A stretch of 64,000 nt of DNA, from positions 1 to 64,000 of the forward strand of contig JAAFAB010000007.1 in the NCBI GenBank assembly GCA_018222585.1. Reading direction: 5' to 3'. Of this stretch, positions 25,052 to 34,430 are shown piece after piece. The translations under genes and the position numbers were made by a program. Position 1 is the stretch's first letter; every line of letters starts with the position of its first letter. The notes beneath the pieces were generated by a model that was not told where the DNA came from, did not search any database, and saw nothing but the letters and a program-made list of their open reading frames with translations. The DNA is from Paracoccaceae bacterium. GTDB lineage: Bacteria; Pseudomonadota; Alphaproteobacteria; Rhodobacterales; Rhodobacteraceae.

Positions 25052-26955
25052 GTCGTTCGTCCTTCTTCAAGTGTCTTGTCGTCAGGTATCCGGGAAGTGG
25101 CCCCCTGCCCGCCGCCCGCGAAGCGGGTCAGCAGCCAGGCAGCCGGGATGGAGGCCAGCGCGCCGATCAGCGCGGGCAGGCTTGCGGGGGGCAGCACGGC
25201 GGTCAGCCCGCCGATACAGAGCGCCAGGGCGCCCACCATCAGGCGCCGGGCACCGCCGCCATAGGCGCGGCGGTTGGCCAGCACCTCGGCCAGCAGGAAG
25301 CCCGCCACGGCGATGGTGATGACCGAGACCGCGATCTCTTCCCATGTGCCGTGCCAGACCAGCGCCGGGTTCAGCGCGAAGACGAAGGGCAGCAGGTAGG
25401 CGGTCACCGCCAGCTTCACCCCCGTGACACCGGTCTGCCACATGTCCGATCCGGCGATGGAGGCCGCCGAGTAGCTGGCGATGGCCACCGGGGGAGTCAG
25501 CATCGACAGCAGGCCGAAGTAGAAGATGAAGAGATGCGCGCTCATCTGTTCGACGCCTGCCTTGACCAACGCGGGCGCCAGCAGCACCGAGATCACCACG
25601 TAGACGCCGGTAGTGGGCATCCCCACCCCCAGGATCACGGCCAGGGCGGCGGTGGCGGCGAGCAGCGACAGCAGGCCTCCGGCGGCGGCGATCTTGCCAA
25701 GCGCCAGGGTCAGCGCGAAGCCCAGGCCGGTGACGTTGATCGTGCCGATGACGATGCCCGCCACGGCGCTGACCAGGATCACTGGCACCAGCGTCCGCCC
25801 GGAGGTCGCCAGAAGGTCGGCGAGGAAACGCAGCGAAAGCGTCTGGCGCGGCGCGCGGATGAGGTTTAGCGCCAGGGCCGCGAGCGCCGAATAGAGCGCC
25901 GCCTTGCCCGCCCCGTAGCCGAGCACGAAGAGGAACCAGATCAGCACACCGAGCGGGGCCAGCAGCGGCCAGGCCCCCAGAAGGGCGGCGCCGGGTCTCG
26001 GCAGGCTCTCGCGCGGTTCGCCCTCGATCCCGTGGGCGACGGCGAAGCGATCAACTTGGCGATACAGCAGGTAGTAGTAGAAGAACGCGGGCAGGAAGGC
26101 CGCGATCACCACGTCACCGTATCCCACCTGAAGAAACTCGGCGATGACGAAGGCCGTGGCGCCCATCACCGGGGGCGCGATCTGCCCGCCGTTGGAGGCC
26201 ACCGCCTCAATCGCGGCGGCATAGCGCGACGGGAAGCCCGCCTTCTTCATCATCGGGATGGTGACCACACCGGTCGACATGACATTGGCCACGGTCGAGC
26301 CCGACAACGTGCCGAAGAGAGACGAGGCCAGGATGGCCACCTTGGCCGGCCCGCCCCGGCGGTGCCCCATCAGCGAAAGCGCCAGCCGGGTCATGGCGTC
26401 CGACCCACCCACGGCGGTCAGTACCACGCCGAAAAGGATGAACCCCATGATCTGGTTGGCGGCCACGTTCAGCACCAGTCCGGGCACGCCGTTGCTGTCG
26501 TTGTAGACGTAAAGCAGGTAGCGCGCGGGTTTCAGGTAGGCCCCCTCGAAGAGCCCCGGCGCCAGCCAGCCCCAGAAGCCATAGGCCATGAAGACCACCC
26601 CCAGCACCGCCAGCACCATGCCGCAGTGACGGCGTGTGGCCTCCAGCATGCCGGCGATGGCGAAGGCTGCGGGCACCCACTTCTCGGGCCCCCGCAGATG
26701 GGCCGTCAGCAGCCAGTCCTCGTAGTTCCAGGCCAGCCAGAGCCAGCCGCCCATGGCGGCCAGGGCAAAGGCCAGGTCGGGCCAGCGCCAGCCCCCGGCA
26801 AGAGGCTTGGCCACCAGGCCCGCCAGCACCGCCAGCCCCAGCACCACGGCCAGGTATTGCTCGGTGATGACCACGGCGCCGAGGCGCCCGGGCAGATCGA
26901 GGATCCAAGCGATCCCCAGCACCGGCAGAAGCGCGGTGACGATCCGACTGCTCAT
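25048..26955 (-). CDS. TAXI-TRAP transporter fused permease (DctQ-DctM, 4TM/12TM)
   Basis: A 635-residue membrane protein with many hydrophobic helices. The N-terminal third is the DctQ-like unit and the rest is DctM-like, with FGTLSGSTVANVMSTGVVTI, ASNGGQIAPPVMGATAFVIA and a second-repeat GVGMPTTGVYVVISVLLAP followed by LLSMLTPPVAIASYSAASIA. Fused permeases of this type work with TAXI solute-binding proteins, one of which is encoded just upstream. The 3' end overlaps the decarboxylase start codon by 4 nt. Confidence 0.92.
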   Translation of the reverse strand: MSSRIVTALLPVLGIAWILDLPGRLGAVVITEQYLAVVLGLAVLAGLVAKPLAGGWRWPDLAFALAAMGGWLWLAWNYEDWLLTAHLRGPEKWVPAAFAIAGMLEATRRHCGMVLAVLGVVFMAYGFWGWLAPGLFEGAYLKPARYLLYVYNDSNGVPGLVLNVAANQIMGFILFGVVLTAVGGSDAMTRLALSLMGHRRGGPAKVAILASSLFGTLSGSTVANVMSTGVVTIPMMKKAGFPSRYAAAIEAVASNGGQIAPPVMGATAFVIAEFLQVGYGDVVIAAFLPAFFYYYLLYRQVDRFAVAHGIEGEPRESLPRPGAALLGAWPLLAPLGVLIWFLFVLGYGAGKAALYSALAALALNLIRAPRQTLSLRFLADLLATSGRTLVPVILVSAVAGIVIGTINVTGLGFALTLALGKIAAAGGLLSLLAATAALAVILGVGMPTTGVYVVISVLLAPALVKAGVEQMSAHLFIFYFGLLSMLTPPVAIASYSAASIAGSDMWQTGVTGVKLAVTAYLLPFVFALNPALVWHGTWEEIAVSVITIAVAGFLLAEVLANRRAYGGGARRLMVGALALCIGGLTAVLPPASLPALIGALASIPAAWLLTRFAGGGQGATSRIPDDKTLEEGRTT

Positions 26956-26976
26956 GACAGGTCTCCTTCGCCGCGC

Positions 26977-27972
26977 TTACTGCAGGGCAGCGTCGCGGGC
27001 GGCGTTTTCCTCGGACCAGATCCCCTTCTCGGTGAAGAAGGCGACGGCGGCCGGGTGGTAGGGCACCGTGTTGGTGGGCGCGGCCATCAGGTCCTGCGCG
27101 GCGGCGGCCAGCGGCGGGTAGTCGGCCTTGAGCCCCGGCAACCCGTCGTAAAGCGCGCTCAGAATCGCCGTCGCATCCTCATCCGACAGATCGGCAGAGG
27201 CGGTCAGGTAGACGTCATAGGCCGAAACGGTGACCGGATCGGTGATCTCGGGCATGCGCGGGTTCGGCGCGACTTCCATCAGGTAGACGCCGTTGAACAG
27301 GTCGTTGATCGCCTCGGTCGTGGCGCCCTCGCCGGTGATGGACAGATAGCGGATGCCGCCCGGGATCGTCGCGTGCGCCTGCTGGGTCAGCGGAATGCCC
27401 ACAGCCACGCCGGTCGCATCCACCGCCCCCTCGGTCAGAGCCTCCATCCCCTGGCTCAGGCCGGCGACGGTCACACCCTCGACCTGATCCAGCGACAGGC
27501 CGCCAGCCTGCAGAATGGCCGTGTTCACACGCCCCGTGGCCGCCTGGGCCGACAGCTCGGTGATGACCTTCTTGCCCGCCAGGTCAGAGACTTCGGTCAT
27601 GCCGCTGTCCGCACGCACGACCAGCGCCTGGCGCAGCGGCCAAAGTCGGGCCAGTACGCGGATATCGGTGTAGGGGTCATTGCCGTATTCGCCCCGGTAC
27701 CACGCCCCCACGTCGATCGAGGAATTCAGCCCCAGCGTCACCTCGCCCGCGTCAATCAGCGGGATGTAGACCGAGGATCCGGTGAACGGCTGGACCGTCA
27801 CCTGCCTTTGCAGGCTCTCCTGCAACGAGGCGGCAATACCGCCGCCGATGGTGTAGTAAAGCGTGCCCTGCGGGTTGGTGCCCAGCGTGATGCGCCCCTG
27901 TGCCTCAGCCGGTGCGGCCACACCGATGGTAGCGGCCACCGCGCAAGCAGCGGCCAGAAAACGTCCGATCAT
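26977..27972 (-). CDS. TAXI-family TRAP solute-binding protein
   Basis: A 331-residue periplasmic protein with signal peptide ending …AAPAEAQG. The start of the mature protein, ITLGTNPQGTLYYTIGGGIA, and SSVYIPLIDAGEVTLGLNSSID are typical of TAXI (TRAP-associated extracytoplasmic immunogenic) proteins. It is first in a three-gene operon with the fused permease and the ACMSD-type decarboxylase and diverges from a LysR gene. Substrate by context: an aromatic carboxylate. Confidence 0.9.
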   Translation of the reverse strand: MIGRFLAAACAVAATIGVAAPAEAQGRITLGTNPQGTLYYTIGGGIAASLQESLQRQVTVQPFTGSSVYIPLIDAGEVTLGLNSSIDVGAWYRGEYGNDPYTDIRVLARLWPLRQALVVRADSGMTEVSDLAGKKVITELSAQAATGRVNTAILQAGGLSLDQVEGVTVAGLSQGMEALTEGAVDATGVAVGIPLTQQAHATIPGGIRYLSITGEGATTEAINDLFNGVYLMEVAPNPRMPEITDPVTVSAYDVYLTASADLSDEDATAILSALYDGLPGLKADYPPLAAAAQDLMAAPTNTVPYHPAAVAFFTEKGIWSEENAARDAALQ

Positions 27973-28043
27973 GATATCCTCCCTTGCCGGCAGCTCCTCT
28001 TCCGCCGGGAGGTCAGGTTAACATTGTTCGATTGTCCCTTTTG

Positions 28044-28066
28044 ATGAATGTTACAGGGATATTCAT
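28044..28066 (+). promoter_or_regulatory. LysR-type operator in the TAXI/LysR divergent region
   Basis: ATGAAT (28044-28049) and ATTCAT (28061-28066) form a perfect inverted repeat around 11 nt and include the T-N11-A spacing typical of LysR-type binding sites. It lies between the lysR start (28082) and the TAXI gene start (27972), suiting autoregulation and control of the divergent transport operon. Confidence 0.6.
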
Positions 28067-28081
28067 GCAGGGACTTTATGA

Positions 28082-28978
28082 ATGACCGTCTCCCATCTGA
28101 CCCTTCGGCAATTGCAGGCGATCCGCGCGATCTACGACGCCGGCCAGATCTCGGCCGCAGCGGAGGCGCTGGCTGTCAGCCAGTCGGCGGCCAGTGTCCT
28201 GCTGAGCCAGGCCGAAGCGACCCTGGGCACACGCCTCTTCGACCGGACGACGCGCCGGGTCACCCCTACCGAAGCGGTGGAGCAGATCATCGGCATCGTG
28301 AACCGCATCCTGTCGGACGTGGCCTCGATCGACGCGGTGATGACTGACCTGAAGGAACTGGAGCGCGGGGTGGTGCGCGTCGCCGCGACACCCGCCACCG
28401 GCATCGCCCTGCTGCCACGCACCGTCGAACGCTTTCTCTCCGCGCATCCACGCATTCACCTTGAGATGAACGACTGCGCGCCCGACCAGTTCTTCAGCCT
28501 GATCCGCGAGGAGAAGGTGGATTTCGGCATCGGCATACCTCCCGCCGACCGCGCCGATTTCGACTATCGTGTTCTACACCATGACCCGGTGCATCTGGTC
28601 TGCCACCGAACCCATCCGCTGGCCCGCCGTCCCCAGGTGGCCTGGCGCGCGCTGGACGGTGAACCGCTGATCCTGGCACGGCGCAACTACGGAGTCCGCG
28701 AACAGGTCGAGGCGACGATCCGCGCCGCGGGCGGCACCCCGAATGTCGTCAGCGAAATCGGTTTTCTCTATTCAGCGGAATGGATGGTGGCCAGCGGCAT
28801 GGGCATGGCCGCCTTCCCTGCCCGGCTGGCCCAGGCCATCCGCAATCCCGATGTGGTCGTGGTGCCGCTGGTCGATCCGGTGATCACTCGCACCATGGCC
28901 GTCATCAGCCGCCGCGGCCGCAGCCTGTCGCCACCGGCACAACGTTTCGTCGAGTTGCTGGCCCCGGATCTGAGATAG
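28082..28978 (+). CDS. LysR-family regulator of the TAXI-TRAP/decarboxylase operon
   Basis: A 298-residue protein. The N-terminal winged HTH (LRQLQAIRAIYDAGQISAAAEALAVSQ...) is followed by the linker helix and a periplasmic-binding-like effector domain from about residue 90. It diverges from the TAXI operon with 109 nt between starts and a T-N11-A palindrome in that gap. By the usual rule for divergent LysR genes it should activate the operon in response to the transported acid or a product. Confidence 0.88.
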   Translation: MTVSHLTLRQLQAIRAIYDAGQISAAAEALAVSQSAASVLLSQAEATLGTRLFDRTTRRVTPTEAVEQIIGIVNRILSDVASIDAVMTDLKELERGVVRVAATPATGIALLPRTVERFLSAHPRIHLEMNDCAPDQFFSLIREEKVDFGIGIPPADRADFDYRVLHHDPVHLVCHRTHPLARRPQVAWRALDGEPLILARRNYGVREQVEATIRAAGGTPNVVSEIGFLYSAEWMVASGMGMAAFPARLAQAIRNPDVVVVPLVDPVITRTMAVISRRGRSLSPPAQRFVELLAPDLR

Positions 28979-29235
28979 CCAAGCAGCCGGGAACGACGCG
29001 AGCCATCTCGCCCCGATAGACGCCATGGCTCGACCGATGTGGGACTTCCAGACGGATGAGCGTCTGACTGCGTCTCGCCCCGGTTCCCTGCATGGCACCC
29101 AGATTGCCCGGGCCGTCGACACAAACCCCGGTTGCTTCGGGCTTTTTCGGACGTCCATTCGAAGGTGGGCCATCAGGCGGATCCTTGACCGGTGGTGGCG
29201 GACCTGGGGTTCGACCTTTCGCTGCCGGCTTCGGC

Positions 29236-30141
29236 TCAGAGCGACAGTTGCTCCGCGAAAGGTCTGAGAGCGGCCACATCCCGCTTGGGCGAACAGCCGA
29301 ATTGCCGGGAGTATTCCCGGCTGAACTGCGAAGGGCTCTGGTATCCGACCTCAAGAGCGGCCCGGGTGACGGTCGCCGCTTCCGTCACCATGAGCCGCCG
29401 GGCCTCGATCAGCCGCAGCTGCTTCTGGTACTGCAACGGCGTCATCGACGTCAGGGTCTTGAAGTGCTGATGAAAGGACGACTTGCTCATGCAGGCGACC
29501 TCGGCCAGCTCATCGATCCGAAACGGGCGTTTGAAATCCCGGCGCAGGTGGATAATGGAGTCGGCGATCCGGCGGGTATGGCTGTCCACCTGCACCATCT
29601 TGCGAAGCTCTCCTCCGTTCGGGCCCGTCAGAAGCCAGTAGTACAACTCCCTGATGATTGCCGGATAGAGCACGGGCACCGCCTCGGGGGTGGTCAAAAG
29701 TCGGACCAGCCGGATGATGCAGTCGCGCGCCCCGGCGCTGAGTGTTTCGACAAACAGGCCAGATCCGGGTGGCCGGGCAACCGGCGGCTCGGGCAGCTTC
29801 TCCAGAACCCCCCGCAACGTGTCGCCGTCAAACTCGATCGTCAGCCCAAGGAACGGTTCCGACTTGCTCGCCTTCGTCACGCAACCGAAGGCCGGCAACT
29901 CCACGCTCACGGCCAGGGCGCTGCCCGCCGCGTAGTCCAGGACCTTGTCCGCGACCTCGATCTGTTTCGCCCCCTGCACCACGACGCAAAGGGACGGCTT
30001 GTACATCTGCCTGAAAGGCAGTGTGGCCTGCGTGCTGCACAGCACCAGAACTCCGTCCATCGGTGTGCGGGAAAAGGCGTCGGTCCCACCGGCGGACGCG
30101 ACATATTCGGACAATCGACCTACGACTTCGGCATTCACCAC
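29236..30141 (-). CDS. AraC-family regulator (AraC_N type)
   Basis: About 301 residues when started at one of three consecutive GTG codons (30144, 30141 or 30138) behind AGGAGG at 30153-30148; the longer ATG frame from 30264 lacks a ribosome site and reads as noise. The N-terminal domain has YKPSLCVVVQGAKQIEVADKV, typical of AraC_N regulators. The C-terminal pair of HTH motifs is DELAEVACMSKSSFHQHFK and ALEVGYQSPSQFSREYSRQFG. It diverges from the SDR gene at 30315, about 170 nt away. In this subfamily the regulator commonly controls a neighbouring oxidoreductase gene, which fits here. Confidence 0.85.
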   Translation of the reverse strand: MVNAEVVGRLSEYVASAGGTDAFSRTPMDGVLVLCSTQATLPFRQMYKPSLCVVVQGAKQIEVADKVLDYAAGSALAVSVELPAFGCVTKASKSEPFLGLTIEFDGDTLRGVLEKLPEPPVARPPGSGLFVETLSAGARDCIIRLVRLLTTPEAVPVLYPAIIRELYYWLLTGPNGGELRKMVQVDSHTRRIADSIIHLRRDFKRPFRIDELAEVACMSKSSFHQHFKTLTSMTPLQYQKQLRLIEARRLMVTEAATVTRAALEVGYQSPSQFSREYSRQFGCSPKRDVAALRPFAEQLSL

Positions 30142-30314
30142 CACTTCCCTCCTGCAGCCTGTGCCGGCGAGTCTGGCGAAAGACCACGCGCCACACCAGA
30201 GGTTTGTAGCATTAGGCAAATTTTCCCGCGCTTCAGGCATGCGCCGCTCCGGTGCCGCGTCCATCTAGGTCGGACAAGGGCCGCAGGATCTACCTGCATT
30301 TCAAGGATGCGCAA

Positions 30315-31229
30315 ATGAGCAGATGGACGATCAAAGACCTCCCCTCGCTGCAAGGCCGCTCGGTGGTGATCACCGGGACGGGCGGCATTGGCTATGAAAC
30401 TGCCGTCGCGATGGCGGGGGCCGGCGCCACGGTCCTGCTGTCCGGTCGAAACCCGACCAGCGGCAGGGCTGCGGTCGATCGCATCCGTGCGGCAGCGCCC
30501 GAGGCAGATGTTTCATTCGAACAGGTCGATCTCGCCGACCTCGACTCTGTTGCGGCATTCGCCGAGAGGCTGCGCGCGGAACGCGACAGCCTGGATCTTC
30601 TGATCAACAACGCAGGTGTCATGGCCCCGCCGGACAAGCGCCTGACGAAAGACGGCTTCGAGCTGCAATTCGGAACCAACTTCCTTGGCCACTTCGCGCT
30701 GACCGCGCGCCTGATGCCCTTGCTCCGCCTGGGTCGCGAACCGCGCGTCGTCACCCTGGGGAGCATTGCCGCGAACGCCGGTGCCATCGACTTTTCCAAT
30801 CTCAATGCAGAGCGTTCCTACAAGCCCATGGTCAACTACAGCCAATCGAAGCTGGCCTGCGTGCTGTTCGCTTTCGAATTGCAGCGACGCAGCCAGGCGA
30901 ATGGCTGGGGCGTCAAGAGCATCGGCGCGCATCCCGGGGTTTCGCGCAGCGACCTCATCACCAATTCCGCAAACCGCTGGCACTTCAGCAGCCTTTTGCG
31001 GACTTACCTGCCGTTCCTGTTCCAGCCCGTCGCACAAGGCGCCTTGCCGAGCCTCTATGCGGCCACCTCGGCCGAGGCCCGGCCCGGAGGGTACTACGGC
31101 CCCGACCGCATGGGTGAGACCCGTGGTCATCCGGTCGCGGCGAAGATCGTCGACCAGGCCGCGGACCCGCAGGTTGCCGCCCGCCTGTGGGACGAGGCGA
31201 TCCGATTGACGGGGGTGTCGTTCGGATAA
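30315..31229 (+). CDS. Short-chain dehydrogenase/reductase (retinol dehydrogenase-like)
   Basis: A 304-residue SDR. Cofactor motif TGTGGIGYE, then LLINNAG and catalytic YSQSK with Ser upstream (LGSIAANAG), so the active site is complete. The extended C-terminus and DLADLDSVAAFAERL segment resemble the WWOX/retinol-dehydrogenase-like group common next to AraC regulators. NAD(P)-dependent oxidation or reduction of an alcohol or ketone is expected; substrate unknown. The upstream AraC gene diverges from it. Confidence 0.87.
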   Translation: MSRWTIKDLPSLQGRSVVITGTGGIGYETAVAMAGAGATVLLSGRNPTSGRAAVDRIRAAAPEADVSFEQVDLADLDSVAAFAERLRAERDSLDLLINNAGVMAPPDKRLTKDGFELQFGTNFLGHFALTARLMPLLRLGREPRVVTLGSIAANAGAIDFSNLNAERSYKPMVNYSQSKLACVLFAFELQRRSQANGWGVKSIGAHPGVSRSDLITNSANRWHFSSLLRTYLPFLFQPVAQGALPSLYAATSAEARPGGYYGPDRMGETRGHPVAAKIVDQAADPQVAARLWDEAIRLTGVSFG

Positions 31230-31309
31230 GCGGCCGGGCCTTCCGGGCCGGCGCAAGAGGGCGGAGCACGGCCAGCGGAGCCTTTTCCCTTGGTCAGGCG
31301 TTCGCCCCG

Positions 31310-31600
31310 TCATGACGTTCCGGCACGCCACCCTCGCCGCCCGGCAAGGGCCAGCCCGCCCACGCCGATGCAGGTACGAAAAGGCAGCTTGTCGGCGCTT
31401 GCCCCGCTGAAATCCGGCCCGGAGCCCCGCAGGGCCCCAGGATCGGCGGGAAGCCCCCCGACTGGCGATCGGTGCGCCATGGGGGGACCCATGGCGTATG
31501 ATATTCGCCTCGGCGCCCGCAGCGCGCCATGCAGTGCCTCCAAGATGACCGGATGGGAATGGACGTGGAACGCCGACGCGAACTCGCTCGGGAAATTCAC
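31310..31600 (-). pseudogene. Possible low-specificity threonine aldolase N-terminal remnant
   Basis: Directly after the TctA remnant, the minus-strand frame begins NFPSEFASAFHVHSHPVILEAL and then SYAMGPPMA, which loosely recalls the N-terminus of low-specificity L-threonine aldolases (NFxSDxASxxHPxILEAL, SYGxDP). The similarity is lost after about 45 residues. It may be coincidence. The remaining bases 31230-31310 hold a GC-rich hairpin (GGCCGGGCCTTCCGGGCC-type) after the SDR gene, which could be its terminator. Confidence 0.25.
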
Positions 31601-32106
31601 ATTGCGACACTGCCGGGACTGCCCAGCGTCAGCAGGGGGATCAGGATCGCGCCCGCGACCGCCGACTTCGCCGTTTCCGCCGCCGCGATGCCATGCAGGT
31701 GGCCCTTGCCGAAGCTCTCCGGGTCCTTCGACGTGCGCTTGGTCGCCGCGTAGGACATGAAGGCCGCCGCGGTCGAGCCGATCCCCGGCTGCGCCCAGAT
31801 CGCCACCGAAACCAGCGGCAAGCCGTCATAGGGATAGAACATGCCGAAGATCAGGCCGGGGTGAAATGTTTGGGGTCGTTGCCCAGGGTGGCGCAGAGCA
31901 GGCCCAACGCGGCGGCGACCCCCCCCCTTGACCCGTGATTTGCCCACCAGCGCCGAGAGCACCGCGAAGGCCAGGATCATCAGCGCAAGCACCTCGCCGG
32001 GCCCCATCTTCAGGGCCAGCAGCGCCAGCAGCGCCAGCGGCGCCAAGACGGTCATGAGCAACAGGTCGTTGAACGTGTCCCCGGTGATTGCGGCCAAGAG
32101 CGCCAT
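31597..32106 (-). pseudogene. tctA: Internal fragment of a TctA tricarboxylate transporter permease
   Basis: The frame matches the middle of TctA: LAPLALLALLALKMGPGEVLALMILAFAVLSALVGKSRVKGG, then GLIFGMFYPYDGLPLVSV and SYAATKRTSKDPESFGKGHL, ending IPLLTLGSPGSVAM. Between residues 65 and 85 the reading is off frame; the adjacent frame restores VAAALGLLCATLGNDPKHF, so two compensating frameshifts flank a G-run near 31920. The N-terminal helices and everything after the second conserved GxPG region are missing. It is a dead piece of a second Tct system, distinct from the intact tctA at 34431. Confidence 0.8.
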
Positions 32107-32418
32107 CGTCGTCGCCTTCAGCGGCTATCCCTGCCGCGACTGAGGATAACCGGTTCCAAGAAGGCCCGCGCGTTCGCGTTTGCAAGGGCAGGTCTTGTTT
32201 CGCGTACAATTACAATGTGTGGACCTGTTGGCCGGCCGACCATCCTGCAGCCGCGCGCTCCGGCACAGACGGTCCAGGCCCACCTGTTCCGGCAGCGCCC
32301 CGGGGCTCCTGCAATGTTGCGCCACGGCGAGAACGACACAAAGCTCGCGATCACGGTTCGAGGCCCCGCGGGCTGCGGCACCCGGCTGACCGGGTGCCGT
32401 GACCGAGACCTGTCAGGG
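32107..32418. other. Intergenic region after the class II aldolase gene
   Basis: About 310 bases with no supportable gene. It lies downstream of the 39659-32419 operon. GC-rich stretches such as CCCCGCGGGCTGCGG around 32364-32380 could fold, but no clear terminator with a T-tract is seen. Confidence 0.4.
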
Positions 32419-33138
32419 TCAGGGCGCGCGCGCGACCTCTTTTTCCCAGAGCGCCCAGGCGCGGCGGTTCTGACCCGAGTTGGTCTCATCCGCCGCGCGC
32501 GCCTCTTCCGGGGTCAGCGCCACATAGGCCCCCATCGAGGAGGCGGCCGCCTGCACCCGGGCGTTGACCTCGGTGTAGATCGCGCGGAACACCGCCAGGC
32601 GCACATCGGCGGCGACGACGGTCATGCCGTGACCGCGCATCAGCACCACCGCCTCCTGGCCGAGCGAGCGCGCCAGCTCATCGCCCATCGTGCTGTTGCG
32701 GATCAGCATGTCACAGCCTTCGTGACCGTGGTCGCGCACTTCGTAGACAGGAATCTCCGGCCCCAGGAAACCGCTCATGTGCATCACCGGCTCAAGCGTC
32801 GCCGCCTTGGTGATCGAGAAGGGCAGCACGCTGGCGGTGTGGGAATGCACCACCGCATTCACGTCGGGCCGGTGCCGATAGATCGAGGCATGGATGAACC
32901 GCTCGAGGAACGACCGGCGTCCCGAGTCCTCGACATCGTTGCCGTCGAAGTCCAGCCGCATGATGTCCTCGCGCTGCACCAGCCCCGGGGCCAGGTTGCG
33001 GGACAGCAGGAAGGTGTCGGGATTGTCGGGGTCCCGGGCGCTGACATGTCCGAAACCATCGAGGATGTTCTTCTGGACCAGGATGTGGCTGGCCGTGACG
33101 AGATCGTCCCGGACGTCCGGGGCGGAGAGGTCGGTCAT
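32419..33138 (-). CDS. Class II aldolase/adducin family protein (possible decarboxylase)
   Basis: A 239-residue protein starting at ATG 33138, overlapping the LysR stop by 4 nt. The class II aldolase fold is recognisable from GFGHVSARDPDNPDTFLLSRN near residue 30, VVHSHTASVLPF (metal His pair) and VVLMRGHGMTVV (third His). This subgroup includes L-fuculose-phosphate-type aldolases and decarboxylases of aromatic ring-cleavage or phthalate pathways. The surrounding Tct transporter and aldehyde dehydrogenase favour an acid substrate over a sugar phosphate, but this is inference. Confidence 0.85.
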   Translation of the reverse strand: MTDLSAPDVRDDLVTASHILVQKNILDGFGHVSARDPDNPDTFLLSRNLAPGLVQREDIMRLDFDGNDVEDSGRRSFLERFIHASIYRHRPDVNAVVHSHTASVLPFSITKAATLEPVMHMSGFLGPEIPVYEVRDHGHEGCDMLIRNSTMGDELARSLGQEAVVLMRGHGMTVVAADVRLAVFRAIYTEVNARVQAAASSMGAYVALTPEEARAADETNSGQNRRAWALWEKEVARAP

Positions 33139-34394
33139 GTGGAGGTCGCTCCTGAAGAGTGGACAAGTCTGAGCGCATTGGTGTCGTGCTCGGGCGCCGC
33201 GGCGCAGGCAAGCTCGAGCTGGCGCATGAATTCGGATTGCGGGCGGCTCGGCTGCCAGCCGATGCGCGTGCTGACCCCGATCGGGCGTTCGGTCTCGGGC
33301 AGGTCGATATCCAGCACGGCAAGCTTGCCGACCTCTTCCTCGAACTGCACCTGGTGGCGGGACAGCATCGTCAGCTGATCGCCCCGCATCAGCAGGCCGC
33401 GGATCACCCCGAGCGTGCCGATCTCCAGCAGCCTTTCGGGCAAGGGCAATCCGCGGGTGGTGAACGCCTCGTCGAACAGCGTCCGGCTGGGTGAACCGGG
33501 CGTGTTGACGATCCACTGGCAGGCGCTGGTGTCGGCCAGGGTCAGATCGCTCTTGCCCTGCAGGGGATGGCCTTCACGGGCGATCACCGACAGGTGGCAC
33601 CGCATCAGCAGCGTCTCCGAAATTTCCGGCACCGACTCGGTGCCGCGCAGGGCGCCGACCATCATGTCGATATCGCCGTTGCGCAGCAGGTCCAGCAGGT
33701 ATTCGTGGGATCCCTCCCGGACGTGGATGTGCAGGGCAGGATAGATGTCTATCAGCCGGGTCAGCGCCTCGGGCACCATCTGCGCACGTGGCAACGGCAT
33801 CGCCCCGATGCGCAGGGTGCCCGAGAACTCGCCCCGGATCTGGGCGACCTCCTCCATGCCGATCTGGATTTCCCGGATCGCCAGCTTCGCCGCCCGCGCG
33901 ACCCGTTTGCCCTGGTCGGTGAAGACCACGCCCGAGGGCAAGGACATCAGGATCGCGCTGCCCAGCAGAAGTTCGAGCGAGCGCAGGGTGCGCTTGACCG
34001 ATTGCGGGCTGATCTCCAGCTGGGCAGCCGCCGCAGGCCAGTCGAGCAGGTCGAACAGCGCGGCGACGGTGGCGATCTGGGCGAAGGACAGGCGATACTT
34101 GAGATCGGCCGTATCCTCCCGCGCCTCGCCCCGGCCCACGATGCCGCGCCCCAGTTCGTTGAAGCAGCGGTCGATCCGGTTGACCAGCGCCTCGGCGGCG
34201 GGGGTCGGATAGGTGCCGGTCTTGTAGCGGTTGAACAGGGTCGAGCCGCACCGCTCCTCGACCTGGCGGATCGCGAGGCTGACGGCAGGCTGGGAGAGGC
34301 GCAACATGTCCGCGGCGCCGTTCACACTGTGGTAGCGGGCCACCAGCGCGACCGCGCGCAGGTGTCGCAGGTTGGGCAGATCCGTTGTTTTCAT
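33135..34394 (-). CDS. LysR-family regulator with two HTH domains
   Basis: A 419-residue protein, about 120 longer than usual LysR proteins. Residues 1-80 are a normal LysR HTH (LRAVALVARYHSVNGAADMLRLSQ...). A second HTH-like unit follows at about residues 97-170 (FAQIATVAALFDLLDWPAAAAQLEISPQ...), and then the effector domain begins with GTLRIGAMPLPRAQMVP. Tandem-HTH LysR proteins occur in some aromatic-catabolic clusters. It lies inside an operon-like run, between tctA and the aldolase gene, so it may be cotranscribed with the genes it controls. Confidence 0.87.
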   Translation of the reverse strand: MKTTDLPNLRHLRAVALVARYHSVNGAADMLRLSQPAVSLAIRQVEERCGSTLFNRYKTGTYPTPAAEALVNRIDRCFNELGRGIVGRGEAREDTADLKYRLSFAQIATVAALFDLLDWPAAAAQLEISPQSVKRTLRSLELLLGSAILMSLPSGVVFTDQGKRVARAAKLAIREIQIGMEEVAQIRGEFSGTLRIGAMPLPRAQMVPEALTRLIDIYPALHIHVREGSHEYLLDLLRNGDIDMMVGALRGTESVPEISETLLMRCHLSVIAREGHPLQGKSDLTLADTSACQWIVNTPGSPSRTLFDEAFTTRGLPLPERLLEIGTLGVIRGLLMRGDQLTMLSRHQVQFEEEVGKLAVLDIDLPETERPIGVSTRIGWQPSRPQSEFMRQLELACAAAPEHDTNALRLVHSSGATST

Positions 34395-34430
34395 GCCGTG
34401 CCTCCTCGCTTGTTCGCACGCCGGCCCGGT

